Below are positions 12,305 through 24,416 of a stretch of 64,000 nucleotides of DNA, one piece after another. The translations under genes and the position numbers were made by a program. The notes beneath the pieces are model-generated. The model ran no database searches. It saw nothing but the letters and a program-made list of their open reading frames with translations, and had not been told where the DNA came from. The number at the start of each line of letters is the position of its first letter. Position 1 is the first letter of the stretch. The DNA is from Siphonodentalium dalli (taxonomy: Eukaryota; Mollusca; Scaphopoda; Gadilida; Siphonodentaliidae): contig CP136063.1 in assembly GCA_032622095.1 (NCBI GenBank), positions 74,069,980 through 74,133,979 on the forward strand, written 5' to 3'.

Positions 12305-12488
12305 TTAGGCTCATGTTAACACAGGATCACATATTCTCAAAATAATTGTCTCCCTCAAGTTCCTCAACCATACTAGTATTTATATTTGATAGAACCTCAG
12401 TGAGACCATGTTGAAAATTACCATCAATGCAGTTCCAGTGTTGACGCAACGCGGTCATGTTACTTCAAACCAGTTGCAATGTTCCTTA

Positions 12489-13181
12489 GGCCAAAGAAAA
12501 AAGATACTATGTTTCCGTACATCGACCGACCCTAAAAATAACCCGCCGACCCTAAACTTTTTATTGATATTTTGAGAAAAAGTCAAAATTTTCGCAATTT
12601 TAATTTCCTGAGAGTGGATCTCCTGCCTGCTTTATGTCTTGTTTGGGACTTATGGAACACTATCAACAGACATGGTGGGTGTGTATCTGTATATATACAT
12701 GTAAAGAGGTTATCACTGCATATATTAGGTGTATACATGTACTAGTAGCTACTGTTTCCAAAAACCAGGCATGCTCGGTGGGTGTACTGGCTACCCCCAG
12801 ACAATGGGATGTAATCGTCACAATACATGTACGGTATAATGGCGGTATTATTGGTAAAATTCTTATAAAAAGTTAGTGACATCAATTTTGTACCAAGTTT
12901 ATAGCCAAATTTATGAAAATGTGGTATTAGATATAATAAAAAACATACGTAAGCATGAAGTAAGTTTGATTTTTTATCAATCTTAATGTATATTTCCACT
13001 GTGTTGATCAAGTAATACTTTCCCCATGGCACGGGTTGGCATTTTATGTCACTTTGGTCGAGGTAGTTCAATATTTCTGCAGCTGGATAAAAAATATCAA
13101 AATAAAATAAAATAAAAAAAATTCCCTACCTACCTACCCTAAATTTTTTTACCGGAAACATACAATCTTTTTTCTTTGGCC
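12489..13181. mobile_element. TIR element, about 690 bp
   Basis: GGCCAAAGAAAAAAGATAC then ATGTTTCCG at the left end is matched by the inverted CGGAAACATACAATC then TTTTTTCTTTGGCC at the right end. Further inside, ACCCTAAA-type words sit near both ends. There is no recognisable coding sequence; the open frames inside are short. The target duplication is unclear. Confidence 0.65.
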
Positions 13182-13225
13182 TTTAGCATGGTAATTCGTG
13201 AAAATAAATGTCAATGCAACTTACT

Positions 13226-14166
13226 CTCAGGCTCCAAATAAAAGTGCAGGCCCAAATAATAGTGCGGGGGGGGGGGGGAAATTCCATTGAAAGTTAATAA
13301 AAGTACAGACCCAAATAATAGTGCAGGGGGAACTCTGAGCAAAACATCAACTGTGGTTAACCAAATAATTTTTATAGCAGGTTCAGGTATACGAGTCAAC
13401 ATGTAGTACAGGTACATGTATGTATCATGTGGTGTTTTTTTGGTTTGCCACATACTTGAATATGTACTACTCTTGAGTGCCTAATGTACGATTATTAAAA
13501 TCGAGGTAAAATTCCCACCTGTACGATCGTTATTTGGTCCTGTACGTTTATTAAATTAACCAAAAGAAATAATTCACCAATCTTAAATTGTGTTATTCAT
13601 ATAAGAAATGAACGGCGGTTTCAATGCGGTCATGGGGTTTTGACCGCGAGAAAAAATCAGCAAACTTCGGGGTTCATGCAGAGTTTGCTGATTTTTTTAA
13701 CACGGTCAAAATCCATGACCACGTTGAATCCGCCGTTTATTATTTATATTTATATACTTAAATTCATTATGAACTAGGATTGTATGTCTTTCCCATTATT
13801 TATTCATCTATTTAAACAAACGCATGGAGTTCAGTTCAGACAGTTCGAATCCTTGTTTTTTGGAAAACCAAACATTTTGAGAATCCGTTCATGGAGAACG
13901 GAAGAAACGCAATTTCACAGTAAAGTATAAACATATGACAAAATGTCTTGTTTAGCTAGTAACTAATGTAGACGTGTTGATCATTTTTACATCTGAATCA
14001 TATAGAAATCTTGAATTTGTGCTGATTTAAATTTTCATAGCTTCAAAATATTAATAAACGTGCAGACCCAAATAAGCACTGTGCAAGGGGGGGGGGGATT
14101 TCCCAAGAAAAATAATAAACGTGGATGCAGCTGGTGCATGCATATTTATTTGGAGCCCAAGAGTAA
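13226..14166. repeat. Block with CTCCAAATAA ends and repeated G-tract units
   Basis: CTCAGGCTCCAAATAA near 13226 is mirrored by TTATTTGGAGCCCAAGAG near 14148-14166. Inside, the unit CAGRCCCAAATAATAGTGC followed by a run of G occurs near 13250, 13305 and 14062. The G runs are 14 and about 11 bases long. I cannot assign a class. The MITE at 13605-13745 lies within it. Confidence 0.4.
13605..13745. mobile_element. Palindromic MITE, about 140 bp
   Basis: The left arm, with AACGGCGGTTTCAA...GGTCATGG then AAATCAGCAAAC, pairs with the right arm GTTTGCTGATTT...CCATGACCACGTTGAA then CCGCCGTT. The arms are imperfect and the loop is short. It is non-coding. Confidence 0.7.
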
Positions 14167-15274
14167 AGAGGTGGAGGTGAATGTTACATGTAAGTTGTTA
14201 TTAACGAAATGGAACGATGCCTTTAATAGGTTCCACCAGCAATAAGTCGCGACTTCTTTATATTGGCCTGACAGATTGGTTTTTGTTGGCGTCATGCCTG
14301 TCGACCATTATGATGGCCACATATATTGTCATATAACAGCGATTTACGATCTGTCTTGTTGGCTCATAATATAAATTAAGAAAGTGGCCTTGTGTTCGTT
14401 CCTTGCGTAAAAAAATATTTTTTAGTACAAACGTCCTCATTGATTGTGTCCCTCGACTCCTTGTGTAATTGGTCAAGTAACTTACATGTATGTGCATGTA
14501 CAGACCACTCACAAATTTCTTAGAAAAGCGACCACATGTTCGAATCTACTTTGCGATTTTGGAGCAACGCATTTGTAAATGCGTTCATATTTTAACACAT
14601 TTACCTTGATTTATTCACAAACAAATGTCTTGATGCAGGCCTTAAAATCCATCAGATTTTTGGCAATAATCAAAATGTTAGTGTTTCACTTTCTACAGGG
14701 AATCAAGACTTTTTACTAGAATCAAAATGAGAATCATGATTCTCAGATTCTGATTATAAAACAATTAATGTCAACAGTGTTTATTTATGTTTATTCCATT
14801 TTGAATGGAAAACTACATCATGAATGTCCGATTCCGAACATATACATGTACACCAGGAGTGGGAAAATAACACAGAATTATTCAGATGTGAATTTAAATT
14901 AAACAAAATTATAACTAAAATTGCAAAATACACTATCGTATCGTTATTTGGGTGTTCATACTAGTATACTTTTTCGGCGCAATGATCGGTAATTTCAATG
15001 CGACTGCGATTATTCCCAATGCAGTGCATTTAATTTAAATGCTGTCATTAAGGCATTTACAAAGTGGCGTGACACAATGCACCCTCAATGCATTTTAAAT
15101 GCAACAACCGCATTTCATTGATCCACGTTGTAAAGGACATTTATTTTTAGAATACATGTATACATGTACGTGTATATAACCACAAGAATAAAGAACAAAT
15201 CAAATGTTTTTATTACTTTGTAAACCTCTGATGTTTCCCATACAGTATACATTTGTATATTATAAACCATGTTA

Positions 15275-15489
15275 CAGTAATTCTAGAGCTAATTAATCGA
15301 CTCCTTAACTACAGCAGAATTATGGGTAACTTTTCAGGATTTAGTCCGAAATATGGCTTGTTGCCATTCATCGGAAAGCTCTCACCGAGAGCTCCGATGA
15401 ATGGCATCAACCCATATTTCCGACTAAATCCTGAAAAGTTACCCATAATTCTGCTGTAGTTAAGGAGTCGATTAATTAGAGCATTACTG
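15275..15489. mobile_element. TA-flanked palindromic MITE, family C, copy 1
   Basis: A near-perfect palindrome with ends CAGTAATTC... and ...GAGCATTACTG is flanked by TA on both sides. Further in are GACTCCTTAACTACAGCAGA, TTTTCAGGATTTAGTC and GCCATTCATCGGAAAGC on both arms. TA target and CAGT termini are typical of Tc1/mariner-type elements. Other copies lie at 16986, 41056, 47062, 49315 and 51401. Confidence 0.8.
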
Positions 15490-16985
15490 TATATCCTCTA
15501 TAACTGTTTATTCAACATCACGTGCTGCAATCCATAAATGCGGTTCAGATTTCGATGTCCGGTTCAACATTATTATCATATGGTTTGATAGCAGAAATAC
15601 TCAGTTTGGAATGTTATACCATACAAGTTTTACGAGTTGCTCTTGCTCAAGAATGGATAAATTTATAAACCTGATTTTTGGCGCATTAGTTAGAATTATA
15701 TTTTTGCACAAGAACACACCACAAATATCGAACTGGACATCAAAAGCAGAACCGGATTGTATCGATTGCATAAACATAAGAAGTTGGTCACTGACCGACA
15801 ATTGCTATTCTCTGGTGTGGTTTATAGGACTACCGTACGCAATGCCGACTTAAAAATAAAAATTCACATAAACATCGCATGAAGCGGTCTATCCACAAAC
15901 TCAGGTATTCGGTAATTCCAAATGTATGAACTATCACCATGATATCCCGGTATATCATTGTCAGGACTGTTTGTACAAAAGGTTGTTATTCTACTATGCA
16001 TAATTTTGCTATATCATTGTACTCGGACTGTATTGCAATGTAATATATCAGTACATGTACCGGTATACTGGGTGCACATTATATACATGTAGGCCTACTT
16101 TCACTTTAGTACATGTATGTGTCATAAAAGACTCATGTTGTTAAATTGAAAAAAAACATGTGTGAAAACAGAGAGAATACATGTACATGTGCCGGTACTA
16201 TATACCTCTTTGTGTGCTGTACTACCGGTACTATTCATGTACATGTACTACACTACAATAAGAGAAATTTTAATTGATTCTGCTGCCCTTGTGCCACAGG
16301 CCTCAAACACGCCAAACAAGTATCTGTAGCCAGGCCCACCAGTACCAGGCTACTAGTAAATGAAGTACTGAAAGTGTCACATCATTAATCGAGCCCAATC
16401 TTAGTTATACTAGTCTCTTGTGTAGTTTGGGTTACTATTAATAAGATATTTAATGAATGTTTGGAATGTATGGTAGCATTCTTACCTGGATCAACATATG
16501 CCATGCACAACGCTGGTCATCATATCATCACCGCTGTTGGCAGTAAACCGCTCATCGGGCTATAACAGTTAGAGTTTTCCATACCAGGGCTAATCTAATC
16601 AGTTAAAATTAGTCATTTTAGAGGGAATACCAACCAGTGGAAGACGTACAAAAAGTCATGTATATTCAGATATCAGTTTTCGAGAAAAAACCCATCTTAG
16701 TCGAGCGGACTTAGAATATCGGGGTAAACTTAAATTTCATTCAGCAACACTTTCACAGCAGAATATAAAAATAGTACATTATAATCACTTACAGTACATG
16801 TAGCCCAAGTGCAGTGCTAGCCTATATTATATACTACCAAAACTTTTGGTCAGTTTCTCGATGACTGACACTTGTAAACGCTTGAACGGGTACTATATAG
16901 TACATGTACATGTACATGTGTACCATATGTGAATTAAAGATCTTATTAGTGACACAACAGGAGGCTAGACATACATTTGTAACTA

Positions 16986-17150
16986 CAGTAATGCTCTAAT
17001 TAATCGACTCCTTAACCACAGCAGAATTACGGGTATTAAACTCGGGGAGAGCTTTCCGATGAATGGCAACAAGCCATATATCCGACTAAATCCTGAAAGT
17101 TACACATAATTCTGCTGTGGTTAAGGGGTCGATTTCTTAGGGCACTACTG
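16986..17150. mobile_element. TA-flanked palindromic MITE, family C, copy 2 (left arm shortened)
   Basis: CAGTAATGCTC...GGGCACTACTG is flanked by TA. The left arm is interrupted after the GCAGAATTACGGG segment and jumps directly to the GAGAGCTTTCCG segment, so about 50 bp of the palindrome are lost. The right arm is complete. Confidence 0.75.
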
Positions 17151-17568
17151 TATCTGTTTTAGTGCACATCAAATGTATTTGTTGTCTTTCCTCTTGTAAT
17201 TTGTCTTTGGTTGTGTTCGCCATTTCGATGGACAACTACATGTACTGACATCAAATGACTGAAATGAGTCAAAATTTAGCAGTGCAGCCAATTATATAGA
17301 TAAACAGAATTAAATAGCATCCAAATTCCAAATGAGCATAAATGATAAAACAAACTTTATTGAGCACTCTTTTAATACTAGTAATTACAGCTACAATGAA
17401 AGCACCTAATAAAAATTCTAAGTTTGGTAAAACTGTCTGTATACAAAGTTTATCTGGCCGTGATGAATAAAACTTATAAATGGGATCATATACATGTATG
17501 TTAGATATCATTACATGATTATTTGAAAACACGTATCCGTATGGAAAACAAACTATTTTACCACTGTC

Positions 17569-17692
17569 CAAGTGGTCCTGCTAATATGCTATGATGCTGG
17601 TGGTCCTGCTGAATTGCTATGATGCGGGTAGTGCAATTCATAGCAAATAAGCAGGACCCAACCGCATCATAGCACATTAGCAGGAACACTTG
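17569..17692. mobile_element. Palindromic MITE, about 124 bp
   Basis: The left arm CAAGTGGTCCTGCTAATATG...GCATCATAGC-type words pair with ...CATCATAGCACATTAGCAGG then AACACTTG on the right. The motif GGTCCTGCT-AAT-GCTATGATGC is present twice in each arm, so the palindrome itself is built from a duplicated unit. Confidence 0.65.
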
Positions 17693-18295
17693 AACAGGGT
17701 ATATTTACAGTGTCAAATCGAATGGGCATCTTTTAACAATATTTTTGAACAATTTCCTAGAAGTGTTCGAAAATTGAGAACTGAATTTCAATTTTTTTTT
17801 ATGAGGTTTCGATTGAAAAATTTCTAACTTAGCTCATCAGGATTAACATTGTCGCACAGCTATATTCTCTTTCCCAACAAAGTCTATAGAACATACATGT
17901 AAAATTACAGCTATGCTTTAATTAATCAACTCGCCTTATATTACTCGGGTATTACTGCAGTATTCAGGCGTGTTCATGCGATCAACCGCAGTCAGTTATA
18001 CCGCCGCAGAATGTGGTCCACCTCACATTTGCAGTTAGGCTGTATTTTTCATGCGATGTTAATATGAATTTTGTTTTAAAGTTGACATTGTAATCACACC
18101 AGAATTTTTTTTTATTGTTTCAAAATGTCTAGATAGAATTCAGAATTTTTGTGGTAAAAACAATTAACTTGGTTATCACAGTTAACACATATTACTGTGG
18201 TAAGATTACCAGCGGATACCGCATGTCAACAGGGACTGCATGCTCTAATTAATTATCAGGTTTAACATGTTTATACTGGATACAGTTCATTTTAA

Positions 18296-19236
18296 AGGTA
18301 CTCAATCCGGTTCGATGATACCCATATAATCAGATTCCAACATCATACATTTGTATTTAGAAAGGCTGCTTCAGTTACGTTATCAGAATTGATTAATTGC
18401 CCTAAAATAATGCTAACCACTGTCAACTAAAGTATACAATTGCCTGACATATGTTATTTATCAACATGTTGTTCTACAAAATTTGGCCTTATTATCAACA
18501 GAAAGCCTCTTGATTTTAGAGTTATCCATCTTCATCTGAAATTTGGTCCGAGACCGTGGGCCACTATTAATTCTTGATCGTGAAAAATAGTATATTTCAA
18601 AAATTGATATCTAATAACTCTGAGCTTTGATAGGTGGTGGGTTCCTCGACTCGTACCAAATATCTTTTACCCCCCAAGTCCAAATAAAGAGTAATGTGCG
18701 AGCATTAATTCAGGGGGCCCTTAATCATCAGATTATGCATCTTTAAATTCAAATACAGTTTAAAGATGCATAATCCGATTAAGTGCCCCTCATTTGCTAT
18801 TTACATATACATGTATATGGAATCGGGGGGGGGGGGGGGTAAAAATATTTTAATCAAGTCGAGGGACCCACCTACATGTATCAAAGCTCAGAGTTATTAG
18901 ATATCAATTTTTGAAATTTTAATATTTATCACCATCGATACTTAATAGTGGCCCAGAAAAATTTGACGAGCCGACGGTCTCAGACCAAATTGCGGATGAA
19001 GATGCATAACTCTAAAATGAAGAGGCTTTGTGTTGATAATAAGGTCAAACTTCGTCGAACAGCATGTTGATAAATATAACGTATCAGGCGATTTTATACT
19101 ATACATGTAGTTGACAGTGGTTAGCATTATTTTTGGGCAATTAATCGATTCTGATATTACTGAAGCAGCATTTCTAAAAAAAATGTTGTTGTTGGAATCT
19201 AATTATATGGGGACCATCGAATCTGATTGAGCACCT
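18296..19236. mobile_element. TTAA-flanked foldback element (AGGTGCTCAATC family), copy 1
   Basis: TTAA at 18292-18295 and 19237-19240 bound arms of roughly 420 bp that are inverted copies of each other (AGGTACTCAATCCG... versus ...GATTGAGCACCT). The centre contains a small palindrome around AAGATGCATAATC and a run of G at about 18827-18839. A shortened copy is at 46540-47001. Confidence 0.75.
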
Positions 19237-19270
19237 TTAATAGTTAGCTATATGAGTTATATACACATAA

Positions 19271-19651
19271 GGCGACACCAATTTTTAAGTCCGGTTTACG
19301 AACACCTCCTACAACTTTTTTTCCATTTCATGATTTTTTTTTTACTTTTTTGTCCCAAATTTTTTTTACACGCGTACTGATTTTCATGTGCTGTCGCATC
19401 CGGTTCTGCTTATGATCATTTGCAGATCCATATTTTCATGACAAGAAATGTCTTGTTTGGTTCAGAATTTCATTCTAAAAGTTTTTTTTCACAATTTTTG
19501 TAAAATTTATGTAAAATTTCAAGATTTACTTGATTTAAATTGGGGGGGACAATTTTTTTTATTTTTATTTTTTTCCCCCTCCTGCATCTACTTTTTTTCT
19601 CCCCAAATCAGCCCACATGTTCGTAAACCAGACTTAAAAATTGGTGTCGCC
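19271..19651. mobile_element. TAA-flanked MITE (PIF/Harbinger-like), copy 2
   Basis: GGCGACACCAATTTTTAAG...ATTGGTGTCGCC is flanked by TAA at 19268-19270 and 19652-19654. It is 381 bp long and in inverted orientation relative to copy 1 at 11926-12304. The interior segments (ACTGATTTTCATGTGCTGTC, CATATTTTCATG) match copy 1. Confidence 0.78.
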
Positions 19652-19674
19652 TAATAGACATTTAAACTTTGAAA

Positions 19675-19925
19675 ATTGTAGGTTTCCGGATGATAACTTC
19701 AGTTTGTGTGATCATATCTGAACCAAATGTGGTATGTAAGTTTATCAGACCAAAATACAGGTCAAGTTATAGGTGTGCTCCGCTCATTTTTGCGAGAGTT
19801 ATGGCCCTTTTTCGACTTAGAATCGTGTTAATTTCTGGTTTCCGCAACATAATTTTAGTTTGTGTGATCAAATCTGAATCAAATTTGGTATGATAGTTTA
19901 TTATCCACCATTTCATGGGACACTG
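19675..19925. repeat. Diverged direct repeat, about 155-bp spacing
   Basis: GGTTTCCGGATGATAACTTC then AGTTTGTGTGATCATATCTG is followed about 155 bp later by a related GGTTTCCGCAACATAATTTT then AGTTTGTGTGATCAAATCTG. Between them is GAGAGTTATGGCCCTTTTTC. A related GAGTTGTTGGCCCTTTGTG segment is near 4372. It looks like a dispersed, non-coding repeat of marine invertebrate genomes. Confidence 0.5.
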
Positions 19926-21234
19926 GTTGGATTGTTCTGAAATGTAGTATCGGATTTAGGGGACCTTGATATATTTTTCAGACAAGCTGATGCCCCAAAG
20001 AAGCCACTTTTTCTCACATTTGCTGAAATAGTATCCAAAACATCAACATATCAAGAGCCATTAGACTGAATTAGATAAAAATATATCACTTGGGTCTGTT
20101 TAAGCTGGAAAATACTCAAAAATTTTATAATTTTCTGCTATTATATCTGCATACTAGCCTTTTTGCTGAATCGTGAATGCCGGTTATATTGCCGTGTGAA
20201 ATCCTAGTACCAGATAACATTGGGTATGTACATGTATATAGCATACCACCTGAAAATGGCTTGAATATCACATACCAAAGCGGGGTGGGGTGTGTGTGAC
20301 ACCCTCCTTGATCATAGTCTGTATTCTACAGGGTATGTTAACTGTTTCGAGTTGGTGCAATTAATGTGATTGTTTAATCTCTACCATCTGAAATCTATTT
20401 ATAGCATATTTTGCTATCTGATCAATATTGCTACTTAGTACTGATATAAAACAGGATAAAGATGGTGTGTCTCTTTCCTGAATGTTCTGTTTACATGTAC
20501 ATTTGGGGGTTTATGAGTCAAATAATATCAGACAACATGTCCTTCTAACACTAAGAAATAATATGTTCTTATCAACCAGGACAAAATATGACTATTTCTG
20601 GAGCATTACAGCACATTATTACAAATCTATATTTGTAAGCAGTAAGATAATGACAGGAAACATGTCCTCAGACTAAGAAATAATTTTTTGGTGTGTATTT
20701 CACACCACAGCTCATGTGTATACTCACATTAGTTTGTCATTCAAAGGGAGAAACCCATTTAGAAAGTTTAAATGAGACAAAACTACCTCACTGTAGATGT
20801 AGTTGCAAGGTACAACATGTACATGTATTCTGGTAAATGACATTGGAACTAAAATAATGATTTTTGTGTCCACCGGTATGTCATGTACCGGTACTAGTAT
20901 ACATTGCAACTACATGTACATGTAACTTGCCTAACATACCATATACATGTATGAAGAGGGACTTTGCAAGTGTTTATTAATCAAAATTTTAACCCAACTC
21001 TTGTTGTCAGTAAGTTTTAACCCATGCAGTTTAATGAGTTTATATATTTATATATTACATGTGTTTCTATACATGTATTTTATCTTTAGTTAGTTTGTTG
21101 TCCTTGAATAAACTTGTATTGCTGCACAATCAGTTTCCTTAATGTTCTATTATACTAAAACAACTCCATTGATAACAATACCCCTGCATCCCATCAAAAT
21201 CTACTTCATTGCCATCCTCATCATTTCACTTTGG

Positions 21235-22082
21235 TATCCCCACCCAGGTGTACCTTGGTGTTATTCACCCAGGTGTTCCTTGGTGTTTCCTACCCATGTG
21301 TACCTTGGTGTTTTCTTACCCAGGTGTACCTTGGTGTTTTCTTACCCAGGTGTACCTTGGTGTTTTCTTACCCAGGTGTACCTTGGTGTTTTCCTGCCCA
21401 GGTGTACCTTGGTGTTTCCTTACCTGGGTGTACCTTGGGGTTTTCTAACCCAGGTGCATCTCAATGGGAAATCCACCTGGGTAAGAAAACACCAAGGTAC
21501 ACCGGCGTAAAAAAAACACCAAGGTATACCTGGGTTGGAAACATCAAGGTACACCTGGGTGGGGAACACCCAGGTAAGAAACACCAGGGTACACCTGGGT
21601 GAATAACACCAAGGTACACCTGGGTGGGAAACACCCAGGTAGGAAACACCAGGGTACACCTGGGTGAATAACACCAAGGTACACCTGGGTGGGAAACACC
21701 CAGGTAGGAAACACCAGGGTACACCTGGGTGAATAACACCTAGGTAACCTGGATGGGGAACACCCAGGTAGGAAACACCAGGGTACACCTGGGTAAATAA
21801 CACCATGGTACACCTGGGTGGGGAAACACCCAGGTAGGAAACACCAGGGTAGACCTGGGTGGGAAACACCCAGGTAGGGTACACCTGGGTGTGGTCACCT
21901 GGGTAATTACACCCAGGTTTACCCATACCAGGGTTTTTATCCAGTTTCAGGTGGGTAAATCATGGTAAAACCCAGGTTTCGCGGGGTCTTGATGGTTGGT
22001 GGATGTCTTGGTAGATAGATTTTTACCTGGGTTTCGGCCCAAAAAACCTGGGTGGATTTACCCAGGTACATTTTTATATGGG
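21235..22082. repeat. Inverted CCCAGGTGTACCTTGG minisatellite
   Basis: From 21235 to about 21465 the unit CCCAGGTGTACCTTGGTGTT repeats on the plus strand. From about 21475 to 21930 the same unit repeats on the opposite strand (ACACCTGGGTG...AACACCAAGGT). The two halves form a giant imperfect palindrome around 21468. The right border, 22055-22082, matches the border of the 5.6-kb block. The block begins within the decayed retroelement tail at 22083. Open frames such as PGVPWC repeats are unit-length artefacts. Confidence 0.85.
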
Positions 22083-22522
22083 TGAGTACAGACCCAGGAT
22101 CCAAGACGATCTGGTGCCTTCCTCTGTCTAACTGGTCTATGATGTATATACTGGAATTTATCATTTATAGGGGCTGAAGCAGAATTTCGATCTGTAAAAT
22201 TGTTAAGTGTGTACTGAGACTGGACTACACCTGGAATATGACTTACATTATAAGGGTGTTGTTCAGAAGTTTTACTGTTTCTGGACCTGAAATGTAAGAC
22301 TGGGGATTTATAGGTGACATGTAAGTAGAGGAGTGAATAGGAGAAGACCCGATAAATCTCAGGGATCCTAGAAGGAACAGAATGATGAGGATCATTATGT
22401 ATACGAGATTTGGATACGAGATTTGGATCATTATCTGAATCATTGTCTTCACTGCTGGAGCTTGCTTCTCTGAACGTTTTTCTGTTCTTTGTCGTTCTAG
22501 CTGCCTTAGTCTCTTCAACCAT
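22083..22522 (-). pseudogene. Possible Ty3/gypsy polyprotein C-terminal tail
   Basis: The minus-strand frame starts MVEETKAARTTKNRKTF, continues through an acidic serine-rich stretch (ASSSSEDNDSDND) and ends RPVRQRKAPDRLGSW, after which it runs into the minisatellite border. The motif (R)xxRxRKxPDRLG(x)W is frequent at the C-terminus of gypsy integrase polyproteins. The segment lies downstream of the integrase remnant on the same strand and in the expected order. The assignment rests mainly on that terminal motif and position. Confidence 0.45.
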
Positions 22523-23096
22523 ATTGGAATAAATATAAATAATGCCAACAGCATATTTCTATGTAACACATGGGACACACCTCTTGCAGACTCTTGTAAT
22601 AACTTATAAGCTGACACATCATCGTTGAAATATTAAGGATATGATATGGTTCTGATTCCCAGCTATCTGCTAACTGTTTGTGTTTCCTTTTATACCAAAA
22701 TTTCTCACCAATGCCCTGTCTTCAACTTCAAACTTTGCATCTTTGGAACGAATCGTGCCATCATAATGAACCAAAGCCGGACGCTTTGGGTAGTATATAG
22801 ACTATATCACCAATTATTATCTAATACGACGCTGCTGTTTTGAATTTCGCGAGCGCTTTTGTCGCAAGGTAGATCGGTGGGCTTAAAGCATTAATGTCGC
22901 AATCGGGAAATCTTGTTACTGTGTCTTTCGATTACTGGTATTGCAAATGAGAATTATGAATATTGAATTACAATGTAAGTTCATTTGTAGCGTTAGTTTA
23001 CCTTTTAATGGGCATTTAATGTACAGCACTTGGTACGGTGCAGTACTGTGCGAAACGAAATAACATATTTAATAAGGAATTAATTGTTATCATAAG

Positions 23097-23140
23097 ACAT
23101 ACATACATGCATACATACATACATACATACATACATGCAT
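23097..23140. repeat. (ACAT)n microsatellite
   Basis: About 11 ACAT units with two GCAT interruptions. It is an ordinary simple repeat. Confidence 0.9.
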
Positions 23141-23599
23141 GTGATAATCCATAAATATACCGGTACTATTTTCTAGAATCGAAAGGAAACACATGATTAT
23201 GCTCAAAGCAGAAGATACAGAAGATACAAGCGAACTCGGTCAATGGGGAAAGTTACACGATGACGTTGTTCGTCGACTTTCGTTGAAATGGACACCTTTG
23301 AATGAAATGAACAGCTATGACACGTTCTCGATATAGTATCTCCGCCGCAGTGCTCACCCAGCGTCAAGAAAATAAATAAATTGGTTAAATTCAATAAAGA
23401 TGTTCCCGTTCCCCTTTCGACAAGGTATAACTATTTTCACTTTGATGTTGGTACTAGTGGTTTATAACCATGAATAGTCAATCTGTTGATCAAGAGTACC
23501 CGGAAGTACGATCTGCCTAATTTATACTCGAAATTACTATTGGGGTCCATTCATTCGACGAACCCAGCATATAGCCTTATGTGAATCTTATTTGGGGGG

Positions 23600-24416
23600 A
23601 ATCATCATGAATTCCAGCCACTTAATCTTCCGCCATAGTATCGATAATCTTGATAAGTGTCTGGTTAAAATGCTCTTTTGATCCATTTCCCATAGGATAA
23701 GGGTGGTTCTACTCTTTAATTCCAGCAAGTTTACATATCTCTGATAACTTTGCTCTCAGGGTTCCTTCTTGTGTCATTGTGTAGACGTTCAGGGAAACTG
23801 TAGGACACAAACTTCTCATACAGGGCTTTTGCTGTGGTGGAAGCTGTTGGTTTTGACATGGAATAGCCTGTGCATACCAGGTGCAATGGTCAATAATAAC
23901 AAACACATTTTCAATCCCACCTTCAGACATCTCAAAACTGAGAAGATCAATTCCCAAATCTGTATTGGGACTAATTATCCACTGCTTCCACAGGTTTCTT
24001 CTGGTGAATACATATGCTACAGTTATCTTCTGCATTATGAACCATACCGGGTCAGTAAAATCTTTACTTGGCAAGCTACTTGTCTTATCTTTGCCCTGGT
24101 GTCCAACATCATTAACACCTTAACAATGCTCTAACACGAAAATCATTTGGAACAGTGAGCTGCATGAATGGCTCTTCATCGTCATGGGATCTTCTGAATA
24201 CCTTTTTGAATACACAGAGTTCCATTCTCTGAGATATGTCCGAACAAGGGATGATTCTTTCTTCATCTGTTTATCATCAGGCCGTTGACCAAGTTTGACA
24301 ATGTGAATAGTTCTGGTAATAACAGAGTCCTGGTGCCAGAGTTCCTTCAGCAGCGTAAGTTTCATTTCTTTATTTCTTATAGCTGCCATGTGTTGTGTCA
24401 TATTATGCAGAACCAT
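23600..24416 (-). pseudogene. Ty3/gypsy integrase remnant
   Basis: Read on the minus strand: an H2C2-like zinc-binding region (GHQGKDKT near 24100), then NTDLGIDLL...ENVFVIIDHCTWYAQAIPC (the first catalytic aspartate region, where family members have GIDxxGP and VVxDxFT+), then CKLAGIKE and, in another frame near 23690, HPYPMGNGSKEHFNQTL with the conserved glutamate. Frame changes and stops separate the blocks, so it is not functional. It belongs to the same decayed element as the RT at 26480-27130. Confidence 0.85.

Noticed and set aside
21142-21926. Long open frames on both strands with PGVPWC/GVSYLG repeats, resembling a secreted repeat protein
   Set aside because: The minisatellite is open in several frames on both strands at once, and the direction of the repeat reverses midway; there is no start context, signal peptide or unique flanking protein.
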